From: Clostridiales bacterium
GTDB taxonomy: Bacteria; Bacillota; Clostridia; Oscillospirales; Oscillospiraceae
NCBI GenBank assembly: GCA_029268065.1
Contig: JAJUHC010000018.1
Location: 1-52,703, forward strand
Length of the DNA: 52,703 nt
Direction of reading: 5' to 3'
The notes beneath the pieces are model-generated. The model did no database searches and was not told the DNA's origin. It was given only the letters and a program-made list of their open reading frames with translations. Of the stretch, positions 16,488-25,357 are shown in pieces (position 1 is the stretch's first letter; the number at the start of each line of letters is the position of its first letter). Position numbers and translations under genes: made by a program.

Positions 16488-17426
16488 CTAAATTACGGAG
16501 CAGTCCAAGCCGTGCCGTTCAAAAACCTCCCTGCATTTTTGCATCTTCTTCTCATCAGGACGTTTTGTGTCCGTGAGCAGGTAGTCCATTCCGAGCATTT
16601 CGTATTTGCCCAGGCCGTAATCATGGTAGGGCAGAAGATTAATATGTATTTTTTTATCAAGACCCGCGACAAACGCGGCGGTATCGCTCAGGTTTTTCTC
16701 CGAGTCATTGACGCCGGGAACAAGCGGTATTCGCACAATCATCGGGATCCTGCTTTCGGCTATCAGCCGCGCGTTGCTCAAAATCAGCTCGTTTCTAACG
16801 CCCGTGAACCGCTGATGCGCGGCGGGGTCAAAAAGCTTGATATCGAAGAGGAGCAAATCGACGAAATCCAGGACTTTTTTGAGCTCCCCGGGCTCCGCGT
16901 ACCCGCAAGTGTCAAGCGCGGTATGGATGCCGAGCCCGCGGCAGCCCTTTAGTATTTCAGCCGCAAAATCCGCCTGTGCCAAGGGTTCGCCGCCAGACAC
17001 GGTGACGCCCCCCTGCGACCTCTGGTAGTAGTGGAGATCCTTTTTTACCTCTGCCAGAACCTCTTCGGCGCTCATTGTTAGCCCGTATATCTTCATCGCT
17101 CCGGCGGGGCAGGCGGCGGCGCAGGCGCCGCAGCCAGAGCATTTTTCGCGGTCTATGCTGATTTTGGGCTTTTGGACGGCATAGTCAAGCCTGACGGCCT
17201 TTGCGGGACACGCCGCCTCGCAGCTCCCGCAGCCTACGCACAGCGAGGCGCGGTGCGCGAGCTGCTCCGACGGCTTCTGGGATTCCGGGTTGGCGCACCA
17301 CCGGCAGCGGAGCGGGCAGCCCTTGAGAAACACCGTCGTCCGTATGCCGGGTCCGTCCTCCGTGCTGAAGCGCTGGATATTGAACACGCTTCCTTTTATG
17401 CCCTCCGTCAGATTACACTCGCTCAT
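16488..17426 (-). CDS. Glycyl radical enzyme activating enzyme (radical SAM)
   Basis: The 312-residue activase uses S-adenosylmethionine and a 4Fe-4S cluster to install the glycyl radical. The radical SAM motif is GCPLRCRWCANPE (CxxxCxxC, with the Trp-Cys typical of activases), after FNIQRFSTEDGPGIRTTVF. A ferredoxin-like insert carries two more cluster motifs, CVGCGSCEAACP and CSGCGACAAACP, as in activases of non-PFL GREs. GGVTVSGGEPLAQ is the GGE motif. Its start overlaps the end of the GRE gene by 14 bases, so the two are translationally coupled. Confidence 0.95.
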   Translation of the reverse strand: MSECNLTEGIKGSVFNIQRFSTEDGPGIRTTVFLKGCPLRCRWCANPESQKPSEQLAHRASLCVGCGSCEAACPAKAVRLDYAVQKPKISIDREKCSGCGACAAACPAGAMKIYGLTMSAEEVLAEVKKDLHYYQRSQGGVTVSGGEPLAQADFAAEILKGCRGLGIHTALDTCGYAEPGELKKVLDFVDLLLFDIKLFDPAAHQRFTGVRNELILSNARLIAESRIPMIVRIPLVPGVNDSEKNLSDTAAFVAGLDKKIHINLLPYHDYGLGKYEMLGMDYLLTDTKRPDEKKMQKCREVFERHGLDCSVI

Positions 17427-19869
17427 TCGTCCTCGCCATTATCTCATCCTGAACATTCCTCGGCAAATCCACGAAGAAAGCGCTGTATCCCGCTACCCGC
17501 ACGAGCAGATTCTGGTACCGCTCCGGATTTTTCTGGGCGTCCTCCAGGGTCTCCCTGTCCAGAATGTTGATTTGTATGTGGAAGCCTCCCCTCTGGAAGA
17601 AGCTTTCTATCATCGCGGCAAGCCTGGAAAGCTTGGCCTTGCTGTCGAACAGCTTGCGCTCAAACTTCATGTTCATCAGCGCGCCAGTGGAGTTCTGGAC
17701 ATGGTTTACCTTCGAAGCCGAATTGAAAACCGCGGTCGGCCCATTGAGGTCCATTCCCTGGGAGGGCGACAGAAATCCGTCCGCGAGCGGTTCGCCCGCC
17801 TTCCTCCCGTCGGGCAGCGCGCCCGTCACCCGGCCGAAGGTCACATGAGCTACCGCTCCGCTTCTGCCGCTCCATAGCCTTGTCCCGAAGGGGTTGGTTT
17901 CCTGTCCGATACGATCCTGCAGCCAAAGAGAAAGATCACTGAAGAATTCGTCCGCGTAATCGTCGTCGTTGCCGTACTTCGGGGCCGCCTTAAGCATCGC
18001 GCGGACTTGCTCCCTTCCCTCAAAGTTGACGGACAGAGCTTCCAGCAGCTCGCTTATGCCGAGCTTCTTCTCTTCAAATACGACCTTGTTGATCGCAGCC
18101 AGGGAATCGGCCACGTTCTGCAGTCCCCGGTCGGCGATGTGATAAAGGAATTGGGGATACCGCACGCCCCCTTCACGGGCGTCCATCCCCTTGGATATGC
18201 AGTCTCCCAGAAGCGCGGAGGTGAAGGGAATGTGGTAGTTTGATATGTCCGCAAAGCAGGTAATATGGCTCATTTTAGCCATTATGCCGATCAAATGGCT
18301 GAACTGCCGCTTAAATGCGTCGATAAACTGGTCGATCGACGTGAAGCTGCGGGGATCTCCCGTCTGAAGCCCGATTTGCTTGCCGTTTTTGGGCTCGCGA
18401 CCGTTATTAAGAACATATTCAAACACCTTGGCCAGGTTTATGTAGTTTATCCCAAGCGAACCGCCGTGTATCGACACTCCGGGCACGAGCGAGCCCGCGC
18501 AGCCCGCGGCCGCCCAGTCACGCGCGTCCTCGAGCGGAATTCCGTGATCCACAAAGCTCAGTATCCTCGTCTCGTCGTTCATGAAAGCGGGATTGCCGTC
18601 GCCGCGCCTTACGTTGACCTCAAGCGCCTTCATCCAGACCTCGGGATTTATCTTGTTATGGTAGCGCACATAGATGGGCGGCTGCGGAAAGTTTACCTGG
18701 GCCAGCACCTCCAGCATCATATAGGACAGCTCATTTGAAGCATCCTTTCCTTCCCTCGTGACGCCGCAGATCGTTACGTCCTGAAGATGCGTTCCGGGTA
18801 TGTTCTTCTTATCGTAGGACATTTTTACGCAGGTTATCTCGTTGAACTTCACGAACAGGCAGGCCAAAAGCTCCGCCGCCTCCCGGCGGGACAGCCTGCC
18901 CTCCTCGATGACGTCCTTGCGGTAAAGCGGATAAAGATACTGATCCAGCCTGCTCGGGCACTCAGCCAAAAACGCCGTTTCAAGGTTGATGCACAAATGG
19001 ATGAACCAAAAGCTCTGGACCGCCTCGTGAAAGTTCCTCGCGGGTCTGGCGGGAACCTGCCGGCAAACCTCGGCTATCCTCTCAAGCTCCATTTTGCGGA
19101 CGGGATCGGCCTCGCCGGCCGCCATCTCCGAAGCCAGCTTCGAATAGCGGTGCGCGTAGGTAATTGCCCCCTCCAGCGCTATAATGACGGCCTGCAAAAA
19201 GCAATCCTTCTTATAGTCCTCCGCGGGATGCTTGTCGTATTCCAGTTTGTCCAGTTCCGCCCTCGCCTCGGCTATAACGCCCTCCAGCCCTATTTTTACG
19301 ACCTTCCCGTAATCGACGTTTCTGGTCCCGGGAGGATTGCCGGTTTTTTCGGCGTTGACAAGCCCCGACTCCGCCCAATCCCTCAACCAGGGGAACTTTT
19401 CGTTCTCAAGCCTGCGGACGGCGTCGCCCGTCGAACGGCCCGCCCAATACCTGCAGTCCTCCTCAAGGCTTTTCCTTTCCTCCTCGGTGATAGCGGCCAC
19501 CTTCACGGAGCTTCCGCCCGTCGCTCCCTCCTTCAGATTCTCTATAGCGACCGCCGGGTTGTAGTCCACATATGGAGAGGCTCCGAATACATACTTTGAC
19601 TGCGAGCCGACTATGAGCTCGCCCTCGCGTATGGCGATGGGGTTTCCCTCCATTATCCTTCTGAAAAGCTTTGCCCTTCTTATATCCAGGTTTTCGCCCT
19701 CGGTCTCCTTCCACGACTCGGTAGCCAGGCGGCTGCGCTCACTGCAAATATGCTCCTCGGCCTCTATGCGTCTTTTCATAAGGCCCTCCACCCGGGCCGT
19801 GAGGCAATTCACCTTGTCGATTTCCCCACTGTTTATCGGATTTGCGCGCGATTTTGTTGCACCAGACAT
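17413..19869 (-). CDS. Glycyl radical enzyme of unassigned specificity
   Basis: The 818-residue protein is a full-length GRE. The glycyl radical site is RVAGYSAFFVDL near the C-terminus (Gly794), and the thiyl cysteine is Cys457 in AAAGCAGSLVPGVS. Dehydratases, lyases and decarboxylases of the superfamily carry Cys-x-Glu; here the position is Gly459, so the usual acid/base Glu is missing. That favours neither diol dehydratase nor choline lyase chemistry. From memory, only PFL (Cys-Cys) and fumarate-adding synthases lack this Glu. The ATG at 19869 has GGGGG upstream. Its 3' end overlaps the activase gene by 14 bases. A hydroxyacyl-CoA dehydrogenase gene precedes it. Substrate unknown. Confidence 0.9.
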   Translation of the reverse strand: MSGATKSRANPINSGEIDKVNCLTARVEGLMKRRIEAEEHICSERSRLATESWKETEGENLDIRRAKLFRRIMEGNPIAIREGELIVGSQSKYVFGASPYVDYNPAVAIENLKEGATGGSSVKVAAITEEERKSLEEDCRYWAGRSTGDAVRRLENEKFPWLRDWAESGLVNAEKTGNPPGTRNVDYGKVVKIGLEGVIAEARAELDKLEYDKHPAEDYKKDCFLQAVIIALEGAITYAHRYSKLASEMAAGEADPVRKMELERIAEVCRQVPARPARNFHEAVQSFWFIHLCINLETAFLAECPSRLDQYLYPLYRKDVIEEGRLSRREAAELLACLFVKFNEITCVKMSYDKKNIPGTHLQDVTICGVTREGKDASNELSYMMLEVLAQVNFPQPPIYVRYHNKINPEVWMKALEVNVRRGDGNPAFMNDETRILSFVDHGIPLEDARDWAAAGCAGSLVPGVSIHGGSLGINYINLAKVFEYVLNNGREPKNGKQIGLQTGDPRSFTSIDQFIDAFKRQFSHLIGIMAKMSHITCFADISNYHIPFTSALLGDCISKGMDAREGGVRYPQFLYHIADRGLQNVADSLAAINKVVFEEKKLGISELLEALSVNFEGREQVRAMLKAAPKYGNDDDYADEFFSDLSLWLQDRIGQETNPFGTRLWSGRSGAVAHVTFGRVTGALPDGRKAGEPLADGFLSPSQGMDLNGPTAVFNSASKVNHVQNSTGALMNMKFERKLFDSKAKLSRLAAMIESFFQRGGFHIQINILDRETLEDAQKNPERYQNLLVRVAGYSAFFVDLPRNVQDEIMARTNERV

Positions 19870-20048
19870 GATTATTACCCCCGTAAAAACTAATTTTTCA
19901 GCGTGTTTTGCCCGGCCGTCAAAATGCCGAAAGGGAAAGCATACGGCGGCCGCGGGACAGGACAAAGGCTCCTTTTAAATTATATAGCTATTTAAGCAAT
20001 TTTGCACTAAAATTTTCCGCTTGCTTATATTGAAAATTGCGGTTTGAC

Positions 20049-20996
20049 TCAATCCTCCGGAAGATCCCATTTGCAGAAGCGCCAGAAGGGTTCGTTCACT
20101 CTCTCGCGGAAAGCGTCCATGTCGGTGTTCCGCCAGTCATAAAAGCCCTCGCCCGTCTTGGGCCCGAGCTTTCCCTCCCTCACCTTCTCAGCCAGTATCT
20201 CCGGAACGGTCTTTTTGTCGCTGATTACCGGAAAAAGATTCGCGCTCACGGTACTGCAGAGCTCCAAGCCTCCGTTATCGAAGTGCTCAAAGATACCTAT
20301 GGAGGTATACCTCGGGCAGAAGCTGTAATTTAAGCACGCATCGATATCCCGCGGGTCGGCGATACCGCTTTCCACGAGCTCGAGCGCCTCGCGCCAAAGC
20401 GCAAACTGAAGCCTGTTGCCTATGAACCCGGGGGTCGGCTTTTTGAGCAGGACGGGCTTCCTGTCCAGCTCCCCGAGGAGCTTCATGGCATATTCCACGA
20501 CGCCGCCCGCAGTCCTTTCCGACGCGCACAGCTCAAAATACGGCACCATGTGCGCCGGATTGAAGGGGTGCGTCACTATTATCCTGTCGCCGTATTTCTC
20601 AATTCCCCGCGAAAGGATTTCCGGAACGATCGACGAGCTAACCGAGCAGATCGCCGAAAGCTCCGGGCAGTTTTCCTCTATGAGCCTGTATACGGCGTGC
20701 TTTTCGCCGATATCCTCCTTTATGCACTCGAACACAGCCTCCGCCCCCGCCATGTCCGAATACTTTTCCGTTATTGTGAGATAGCTGCGGCAAACGCCGA
20801 CCTGCCTTTCCGTGGCGAGTCCGTGCTTTGCAAGCTGTTTAAAGCCGGACTCGAAGTTTTCAATGCACCTTTTTGAGGATGCGGCGCTTCTCGAAAGCAC
20901 CACCGTATCGAACCCGTGCCCCGTGCATAATATCGCCATGCTCGAAGCTATCATTCCCGTTCCTACTATCCCGATCCGTCTCCCGCTCTTCTTCAT
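20049..20996 (-). CDS. 3-hydroxyacyl-CoA dehydrogenase family protein
   Basis: The 315-residue NAD-dependent dehydrogenase has an N-terminal Rossmann loop, RIGIVGTGMIASSMA, and catalytic segments ICSVSSSIVPEIL (Ser), ITHPFNPAHMVPYFEL-like region with His (VTHPFNPAHMVPYFEL) and PGFIGNRLQFALWREALEL (Asn). It ends with GPKTGEGFYDW, as in HbdA and in L-carnitine or lambda-crystallin-type relatives. It is the first gene after the promoter at 21065-21093 and is followed, 179 bases on, by the GRE, so both probably act in one pathway. Substrate may be a CoA thioester or a small 3-hydroxy acid. Confidence 0.87.
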   Translation of the reverse strand: MKKSGRRIGIVGTGMIASSMAILCTGHGFDTVVLSRSAASSKRCIENFESGFKQLAKHGLATERQVGVCRSYLTITEKYSDMAGAEAVFECIKEDIGEKHAVYRLIEENCPELSAICSVSSSIVPEILSRGIEKYGDRIIVTHPFNPAHMVPYFELCASERTAGGVVEYAMKLLGELDRKPVLLKKPTPGFIGNRLQFALWREALELVESGIADPRDIDACLNYSFCPRYTSIGIFEHFDNGGLELCSTVSANLFPVISDKKTVPEILAEKVREGKLGPKTGEGFYDWRNTDMDAFRERVNEPFWRFCKWDLPED

Positions 20997-21016
20997 ATGC
21001 TTTCTCCCTTTAAGAT

Positions 21017-21036
21017 AATCGCCGCGCGCGGCGATT
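21017..21036. promoter_or_regulatory. 20-bp perfect palindrome in the leader of the GRE unit
   Basis: AATCGCCGCG is followed directly by its exact complement. It lies between the promoter and the ribosome site of the dehydrogenase gene. As it has no loop, it suits a dimeric repressor site better than an RNA hairpin. Confidence 0.5.
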
Positions 21037-21064
21037 CAATATTTTGCAGGGTATATATGGTTCA

Positions 21065-21093
21065 ATTATCCATCAAATCCTTTAATAAGTCAA
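21065..21093 (-). promoter_or_regulatory. Promoter of the dehydrogenase-GRE-activase unit
   Basis: On the minus strand TTGACT (21088-21093) and GATAAT (21065-21070) are 17 bases apart. The start site would be near 21058, leaving a leader of about 60 nt that includes the palindrome. Confidence 0.65.
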
Positions 21094-21187
21094 ACAGCAG
21101 TATTTTTGCCCGGGGCGGATAATTGGCGCCGGGCATCCCGCGGGCGGTTCCCACGGCGGTTTCCGCCGGCTTCGGGCCTATTATTGC

Positions 21188-21233
21188 AAAAAAGGGGCTG
21201 CAGCAAAGCAAAAATTGCTACAGCCCCTTTTTT
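21188..21233. terminator. Bidirectional terminator at the end of the phn operon
   Basis: A stem AAAAAAGGGGCTG-CAGCAA pairs with TTGCTACAGCCCCTTTTTT (one mismatch), with A/T runs on both sides. It lies 12 bases beyond the last phn-operon stop. Its ends (AAAGGGGCTG ... CAGCCCCTTT) are the same as those of the MITE-like element at 45674-45828. Confidence 0.85.
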
Positions 21234-21245
21234 ACTCGCACAAGA

Positions 21246-21857
21246 CTATAAGTACTTTTTCATAAACCTGTCCATATCGCGGAAGTCCTGAAGACGGTCT
21301 TTTATCGTGTCGTAGTCCCAGTCCCACCATCTTGTTCCTTCGATCTTTTCCGCGACGGACTCCGGAAACCGCATGCTGATTTTCCTTGCGGGCACTCCCG
21401 CTACCACCGAATAAGGCTCCACGTCCCTGGTCACCACGGCGCCAGCTCCCACGACGGCGCCGTTTCCGATACTGACGCCCGGCATGACGCAGGCATTGTG
21501 CCCTATCCAGACGTCGTTTCCGATGATGACGGCGTCCTTTTTGCGCCATTCAAAAAAATCGGCGTCTTCCTCCCCGAAGCCGTAAAGGTCGCTCCTGTAC
21601 GTAAAGTGATGCTGAGCTACGCGCGTATAAGTCGGATGGTTTCCGGGATTTATGCGTGCAAAGCTGGCTATTGAACAGAACTTCCCTATCTCAGAATAGT
21701 AAATCTGGTTATAACCCGCGCAGTATGAAAAGTCGCCGAGCTTCACGTCGCACAATACGCTGTGAGCCTGCACATGCGTGTATTCGCCCAGCATCGCATT
21801 TATGAGCCTGACATCATTTTCGACAAGCGGATTCTTGCCGAGAATCAATTCATCCAT
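21246..21857 (-). CDS. Phosphonate-locus hexapeptide-repeat acyltransferase
   Basis: The 203-residue protein is a left-handed beta-helix acyltransferase: repeats such as VIIGNDVWIGHNACVMPGVS and IGNGAVVGAGAVVTRDV are visible, with the xenobiotic-acetyltransferase-type loop INPGNHPTYTRVAQHHFTYR. This subgroup is commonly encoded in C-P lyase operons and may acetylate aminophosphonates before cleavage, though that role is an inference. Its start overlaps the end of the PHP gene by 13 bases, and a strong terminator follows. Confidence 0.88.
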   Translation of the reverse strand: MDELILGKNPLVENDVRLINAMLGEYTHVQAHSVLCDVKLGDFSYCAGYNQIYYSEIGKFCSIASFARINPGNHPTYTRVAQHHFTYRSDLYGFGEEDADFFEWRKKDAVIIGNDVWIGHNACVMPGVSIGNGAVVGAGAVVTRDVEPYSVVAGVPARKISMRFPESVAEKIEGTRWWDWDYDTIKDRLQDFRDMDRFMKKYL

Positions 21858-22651
21858 AGCGCCTCTGCTCCGCTTTCTTCGGAAATAATGTCTCCGATTC
21901 CGAATTCCTGCGGCTCGTACCTTCCGTGATAATCGCTTCCTCCTGTCAGAAACAAACCGTACTCTTCCGCGTACCGCCGGATGATCTCTTTGTCCCTTTC
22001 GCTGTTTGTGTGGTGGTTAAGCTCAAGGCCCCGGAGCCCCAATTCCACGAGCTCCGGGATAAGATAAAAGTTCTGCTGCTGTCCGCTGTGGGCAAGAACA
22101 GCCTGGCCCCCAGCTTCGCTGATCGTCCTGACCGCTTCGTAAACGCTGATGTAATTTATATCAAACGCGCAGATCCCTTTGTTTTTAAATATCCTGTAAT
22201 AAAATTCGCCGAACATTTCGGGCGCCTGCCCCGTTGCGACAAGGTGGTCCATTATGTGCTGCTTATAAAGATATTTTCCTCCGGCACGCGAAAGCTTTCC
22301 GACGTCTATATCGAAGCCGTTCTCAATGAGTATCGCCGCCTGCCTTTCCGAATTCAGATTGCGGGCAACAAGAGTGGGCTGCGTGAGCCTTGTCACAAGC
22401 TCGGGCTTTTTTATGTTGTAGCCGAGAATATGCACCCTTTTATTGTTTTTGGGATCAGCGGCGGATACTTCGATTCCGGCTATGATCTTCACCCTTGAAT
22501 CCGCGGGAATATGCTCCGCATGGGAGAGCGTGTCGTGATCCGTGATCGCTATCAGGTCCAGCCCCTTGTTTTCGGCCTCCTTCACTATTTCGGAAATGCT
22601 GTCGCTCCCGTCGGAAAAGGTGGAGTGTATATGCAGATCGGCTTTCAGCAC
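21845..22651 (-). CDS. PHP-family cyclic ribose phosphodiesterase (PhnPP-like)
   Basis: The 268-residue protein has the PHP metal motifs LHIHSTFSDGSDS, AITDHDTLSHA, AGIEVSA, LAHSGQQ and GGSDYHG. A PHP enzyme in the phosphonate operon of Eggerthella is known to hydrolyse 5-phosphoribosyl 1,2-cyclic phosphate, the product of C-P lyase, to ribose 5-phosphate and phosphate through two steps. This gene fills the place of phnP, which is absent. It overlaps phnL by 7 bases. Specificity is inferred from context. Confidence 0.85.
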   Translation of the reverse strand: MLKADLHIHSTFSDGSDSISEIVKEAENKGLDLIAITDHDTLSHAEHIPADSRVKIIAGIEVSAADPKNNKRVHILGYNIKKPELVTRLTQPTLVARNLNSERQAAILIENGFDIDVGKLSRAGGKYLYKQHIMDHLVATGQAPEMFGEFYYRIFKNKGICAFDINYISVYEAVRTISEAGGQAVLAHSGQQQNFYLIPELVELGLRGLELNHHTNSERDKEIIRRYAEEYGLFLTGGSDYHGRYEPQEFGIGDIISEESGAEALWMN

Positions 22652-23340
22652 GTAAACGCCCCCTCGGACATGTTGTAAACATTATCGCAAAGGCCATCCA
22701 TAAATTCAAGGTCATGAAAAATGCCTATCATGCTTGTATTCTTTGATTTCAGCTTTATCAGCATTTCCTTTACAAGAAGCTTCGTTTTGTTATCAAGCGA
22801 CGCCGTCGGCTCGTCCAACAGCATGAGCCGAGGGCGCTTCACCATCGCGTGGGCAAGGTTCAGCCTGAGCCGCTCGCCCCCTGAAAAGGTGTTGGGATAT
22901 ATGTCCCACAGATTCTCGGGCAGCCTGAAGTAGGAAAGCATCTCCGCTGATTCGCGCTCGGCCGCGCTCCCGCTTTCGCCCATTTCAAGAAGCGCGTTCT
23001 TCACATGTTCCTTTGCCGTCGTCCGAGGCATAACGTTCAGGAACTGGGAAACATATCCGATTTCGTATCTGCGCAGGGCTATTATTTCCCTTTCGCCCGC
23101 TTTCGCGAGGTCTATCCAGCCGAAGGCCCTGCTGTCGTAGCGTATGCTTCCCGCGCTCGGCAGATAGCTGCGATATATGCATTTGAGCACCGTCGATTTT
23201 CCCGCGCCCGAAAGGCCGACTATCCCTATAAACCCGCCCGTTTCCAGTGAGAAGCTGATATTTCGGCATGAGTTTATGTCCTTGACCGGATTATGCAGAT
23301 GAAAGCTTTTTGACAGATTCTCGACTCTCAGTATTTCCAT
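22645..23340 (-). CDS. phnL: Phosphonate C-P lyase system protein PhnL
   Basis: The 231-residue ABC-type ATPase works with PhnGHI in forming the ribose 1-phosphonate 5-triphosphate intermediate. Walker A is GLSGAGKSTVLKC, the signature is FSGGERLRLNLAHAM and Walker B is RLMLLDEPTASLD. The N-terminus RVENLSKSFHLHNPVKDINS and the region LPSAGSIRYDSRAFGWIDLA are typical of PhnL. AGGAGGTAGG lies before the ATG at 23340. It follows phnM by 2 bases. Confidence 0.95.
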   Translation of the reverse strand: MEILRVENLSKSFHLHNPVKDINSCRNISFSLETGGFIGIVGLSGAGKSTVLKCIYRSYLPSAGSIRYDSRAFGWIDLAKAGEREIIALRRYEIGYVSQFLNVMPRTTAKEHVKNALLEMGESGSAAERESAEMLSYFRLPENLWDIYPNTFSGGERLRLNLAHAMVKRPRLMLLDEPTASLDNKTKLLVKEMLIKLKSKNTSMIGIFHDLEFMDGLCDNVYNMSEGAFTC

Positions 23341-23342
23341 TC

Positions 23343-24512
23343 CTACCTCCTGTACTCGACCCTCGACGTCGTTTTCCCGTCGACAAGCACATGAGTTATA
23401 ACCGGATAGCCGTCCAGCACGTCAATTATCAGGATATCGGCCTTTTTGCCCGCTTCTATCGAGCCGTAGTCCCTGTCTATTTTCATGGCTTTGGCGGGAT
23501 TGAGCGTGGCTTTGTTTATAAGCTCCCAGAGCGGAATGCCGTATCTGCGGTTCATAATGAATATGCTGTGCAAAATGGCGGGAGGATAATAATCCGAGCA
23601 GAGAATATCCGCACAGCCTTCGCAAATGGCTTCAGCCGCCGACATGTTGCCCGAATGCGAGCCTCCGAGAAGTATGTTCGGCGCGCCGACTACCGTCAGG
23701 AAGCCTTCGCTCTGCGCCGCCCTCGCGGTTTCAATGTGAATTGGGAACTCGGAAATATCTACTCCTATCGCCTTGTTGACGGCGAGCTTTTCCTCCGTGT
23801 CGTCATCGTGCGAGGCGACCGCGATGCCGTTTTCGTGCGCGAGATCGGTAAGCTCCTTTAGCTCCTCAAACGATAGATATGTCTTGTTCTTATGGTAATC
23901 GAGTATTCCGTCTATTCCGAGAGCCCCAATTTCCCTGCCGCCGTATTTTGTCACCGCCTGCGCGTACACTTTAAGGTTCCTGTACTGTCCCTGCCCAGGC
24001 GTGTGGTCCGTGAAGGATATCTCATGCACCATCCTGTTCTCTATCATTTCCTTTACGATATCAAAGGCTTCGATATTGTCGATTTCGATACGCAGGTGGA
24101 AGCGGTGATGAATAAGGTGGTATCTTTCGTGTATGCTTTTTATGAGCTCGGCCATCTTCCGGACGTTAGTTTTTGTCCTGAGCGGCGACTTGCCGAAAAA
24201 TTCGTCCTTATACAGCGATATTGAATGATACATCGTGGTGATTCCGATGTGCAGCAGCTCGCTTTCGCACTCCTTCAGCGCCAGCTCAAAATCAATTTCG
24301 GAGGTGGGGCGCGGCATTACAAACTGCTCTATCCGGTCTGAATGGATATCGATGAAGCCCGGGGTCACAAAACGCCCGTGCGCGTCGATTACCCTGCCTG
24401 CCCCCTCGCAGTCGTCCGCAAAAGCCTTTATTCGGTCGCCTTCGATCAGAAGCACCTTGTTTTCTATTATTTCGTTCGGTGTTACGATTTTGCCGTTTTT
24501 TATTGCAAGCAT
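23343..24512 (-). CDS. phnM: Alpha-D-ribose 1-methylphosphonate 5-triphosphate diphosphatase PhnM
   Basis: The 389-residue amidohydrolase-fold enzyme removes pyrophosphate from the ribosyl-phosphonate triphosphate. It shows VTPGFIDIHSDRIEQFVMPRP, then HHRFHLRIEIDN, ISFTDHTPGQGQYRN, IAVASHDDDTEEK and a C-terminal PAKAMKIDRDYGSIEAGKKAD, all in the order expected for PhnM. It starts 11 bases after phnK and is followed closely by phnL. Confidence 0.96.
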   Translation of the reverse strand: MLAIKNGKIVTPNEIIENKVLLIEGDRIKAFADDCEGAGRVIDAHGRFVTPGFIDIHSDRIEQFVMPRPTSEIDFELALKECESELLHIGITTMYHSISLYKDEFFGKSPLRTKTNVRKMAELIKSIHERYHLIHHRFHLRIEIDNIEAFDIVKEMIENRMVHEISFTDHTPGQGQYRNLKVYAQAVTKYGGREIGALGIDGILDYHKNKTYLSFEELKELTDLAHENGIAVASHDDDTEEKLAVNKAIGVDISEFPIHIETARAAQSEGFLTVVGAPNILLGGSHSGNMSAAEAICEGCADILCSDYYPPAILHSIFIMNRRYGIPLWELINKATLNPAKAMKIDRDYGSIEAGKKADILIIDVLDGYPVITHVLVDGKTTSRVEYRR

Positions 24513-24523
24513 ATCAAATCTCC

Positions 24524-25357
24524 CTATATCAGCGAATGTACCAGCTGCTGTGTGTATTCATGCTGCGGGTCCTCAAGTATCTGGTCGGTGAGCCCGCGCT
24601 CTATGATTTTCCCGTCCAGCATCACGATGGTCCGGTCTGCCAGCATGCGTATGACGGCCAGATCGTGAGAAACGAGGAGAATCGAAACCCCGTACCTCGC
24701 CCTGATTTTCCGGATCAGATCCAGCACCTTCGCCTGAACCGAAAGGTCGAGCCCCGTCGTGACCTCATCCAAAAGAAGCAGGGAAGGATTGTTCGCCAGC
24801 GCCTTTGAAAGCTGAACGCGCTGCTGCATGCCCCCGGAAAAGTTTTTCGGCGCTTCGCTCATGCGCGAGGGGAGAATTTCCATGGCGTCCAGCAGCTCCG
24901 CGGCGCGCTCCGTCATTCTGCCGGCATTGCGTCCGCCGGCCGCGATGATTTTTTCCGCGATATTGGAGGCGGAGGAAAAGTCCATCCTCAGGCCCAAAAC
25001 GGGATTCTGATACACCATGCCCATCATATTGTTTTTGATTGCGCGCCGCTCCGCGGCGCTGGCGCTCCAGATGTTTACGCCGCCGTCCTTATAATCCCTG
25101 AGATAAGCGCCCCCGGAGCTCGGCTCGATGTCGAAGTAGAGGCTCTTCATCAGGGTGGACTTTCCCGAGCCGCTTTCGCCGACTATGCCGAGAACCTCCC
25201 CCGGAAAGAGCTCTATCGATATGTCGTTCAGCGCCCAGACCGTTTTACAGACCTTGCAGCGATTTTTTTCAAGGCTTTCCATGCAGTGAGGGCAGCCCCT
25301 TCCGTAACGCATCGTCAGGTTTTCCACCCTGAGCACCGGCTTTTCGTCTAAATACAT
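24524..25357 (-). CDS. phnK: Phosphonate C-P lyase system protein PhnK, with a four-Cys insertion
   Basis: The 277-residue ABC-type ATPase docks on the PhnGHIJ core. Walker A is GIVGESGSGKSTLMKS, the signature is NFSGGMQQRVQLSKAL and Walker B is SLLLLDEVTTGLDLS. Compared with E. coli PhnK (about 252 residues), there is an insertion after the first strand, GRGCPHCMESLEKNRCKVC, with two CxxC pairs that could bind zinc or a cluster. I start at the ATG at 25357, which has GGAGGT upstream and overlaps phnJ by 10 bases; a longer frame to 25393 lacks a ribosome site. Confidence 0.93.
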   Translation of the reverse strand: MYLDEKPVLRVENLTMRYGRGCPHCMESLEKNRCKVCKTVWALNDISIELFPGEVLGIVGESGSGKSTLMKSLYFDIEPSSGGAYLRDYKDGGVNIWSASAAERRAIKNNMMGMVYQNPVLGLRMDFSSASNIAEKIIAAGGRNAGRMTERAAELLDAMEILPSRMSEAPKNFSGGMQQRVQLSKALANNPSLLLLDEVTTGLDLSVQAKVLDLIRKIRARYGVSILLVSHDLAVIRMLADRTIVMLDGKIIERGLTDQILEDPQHEYTQQLVHSLI

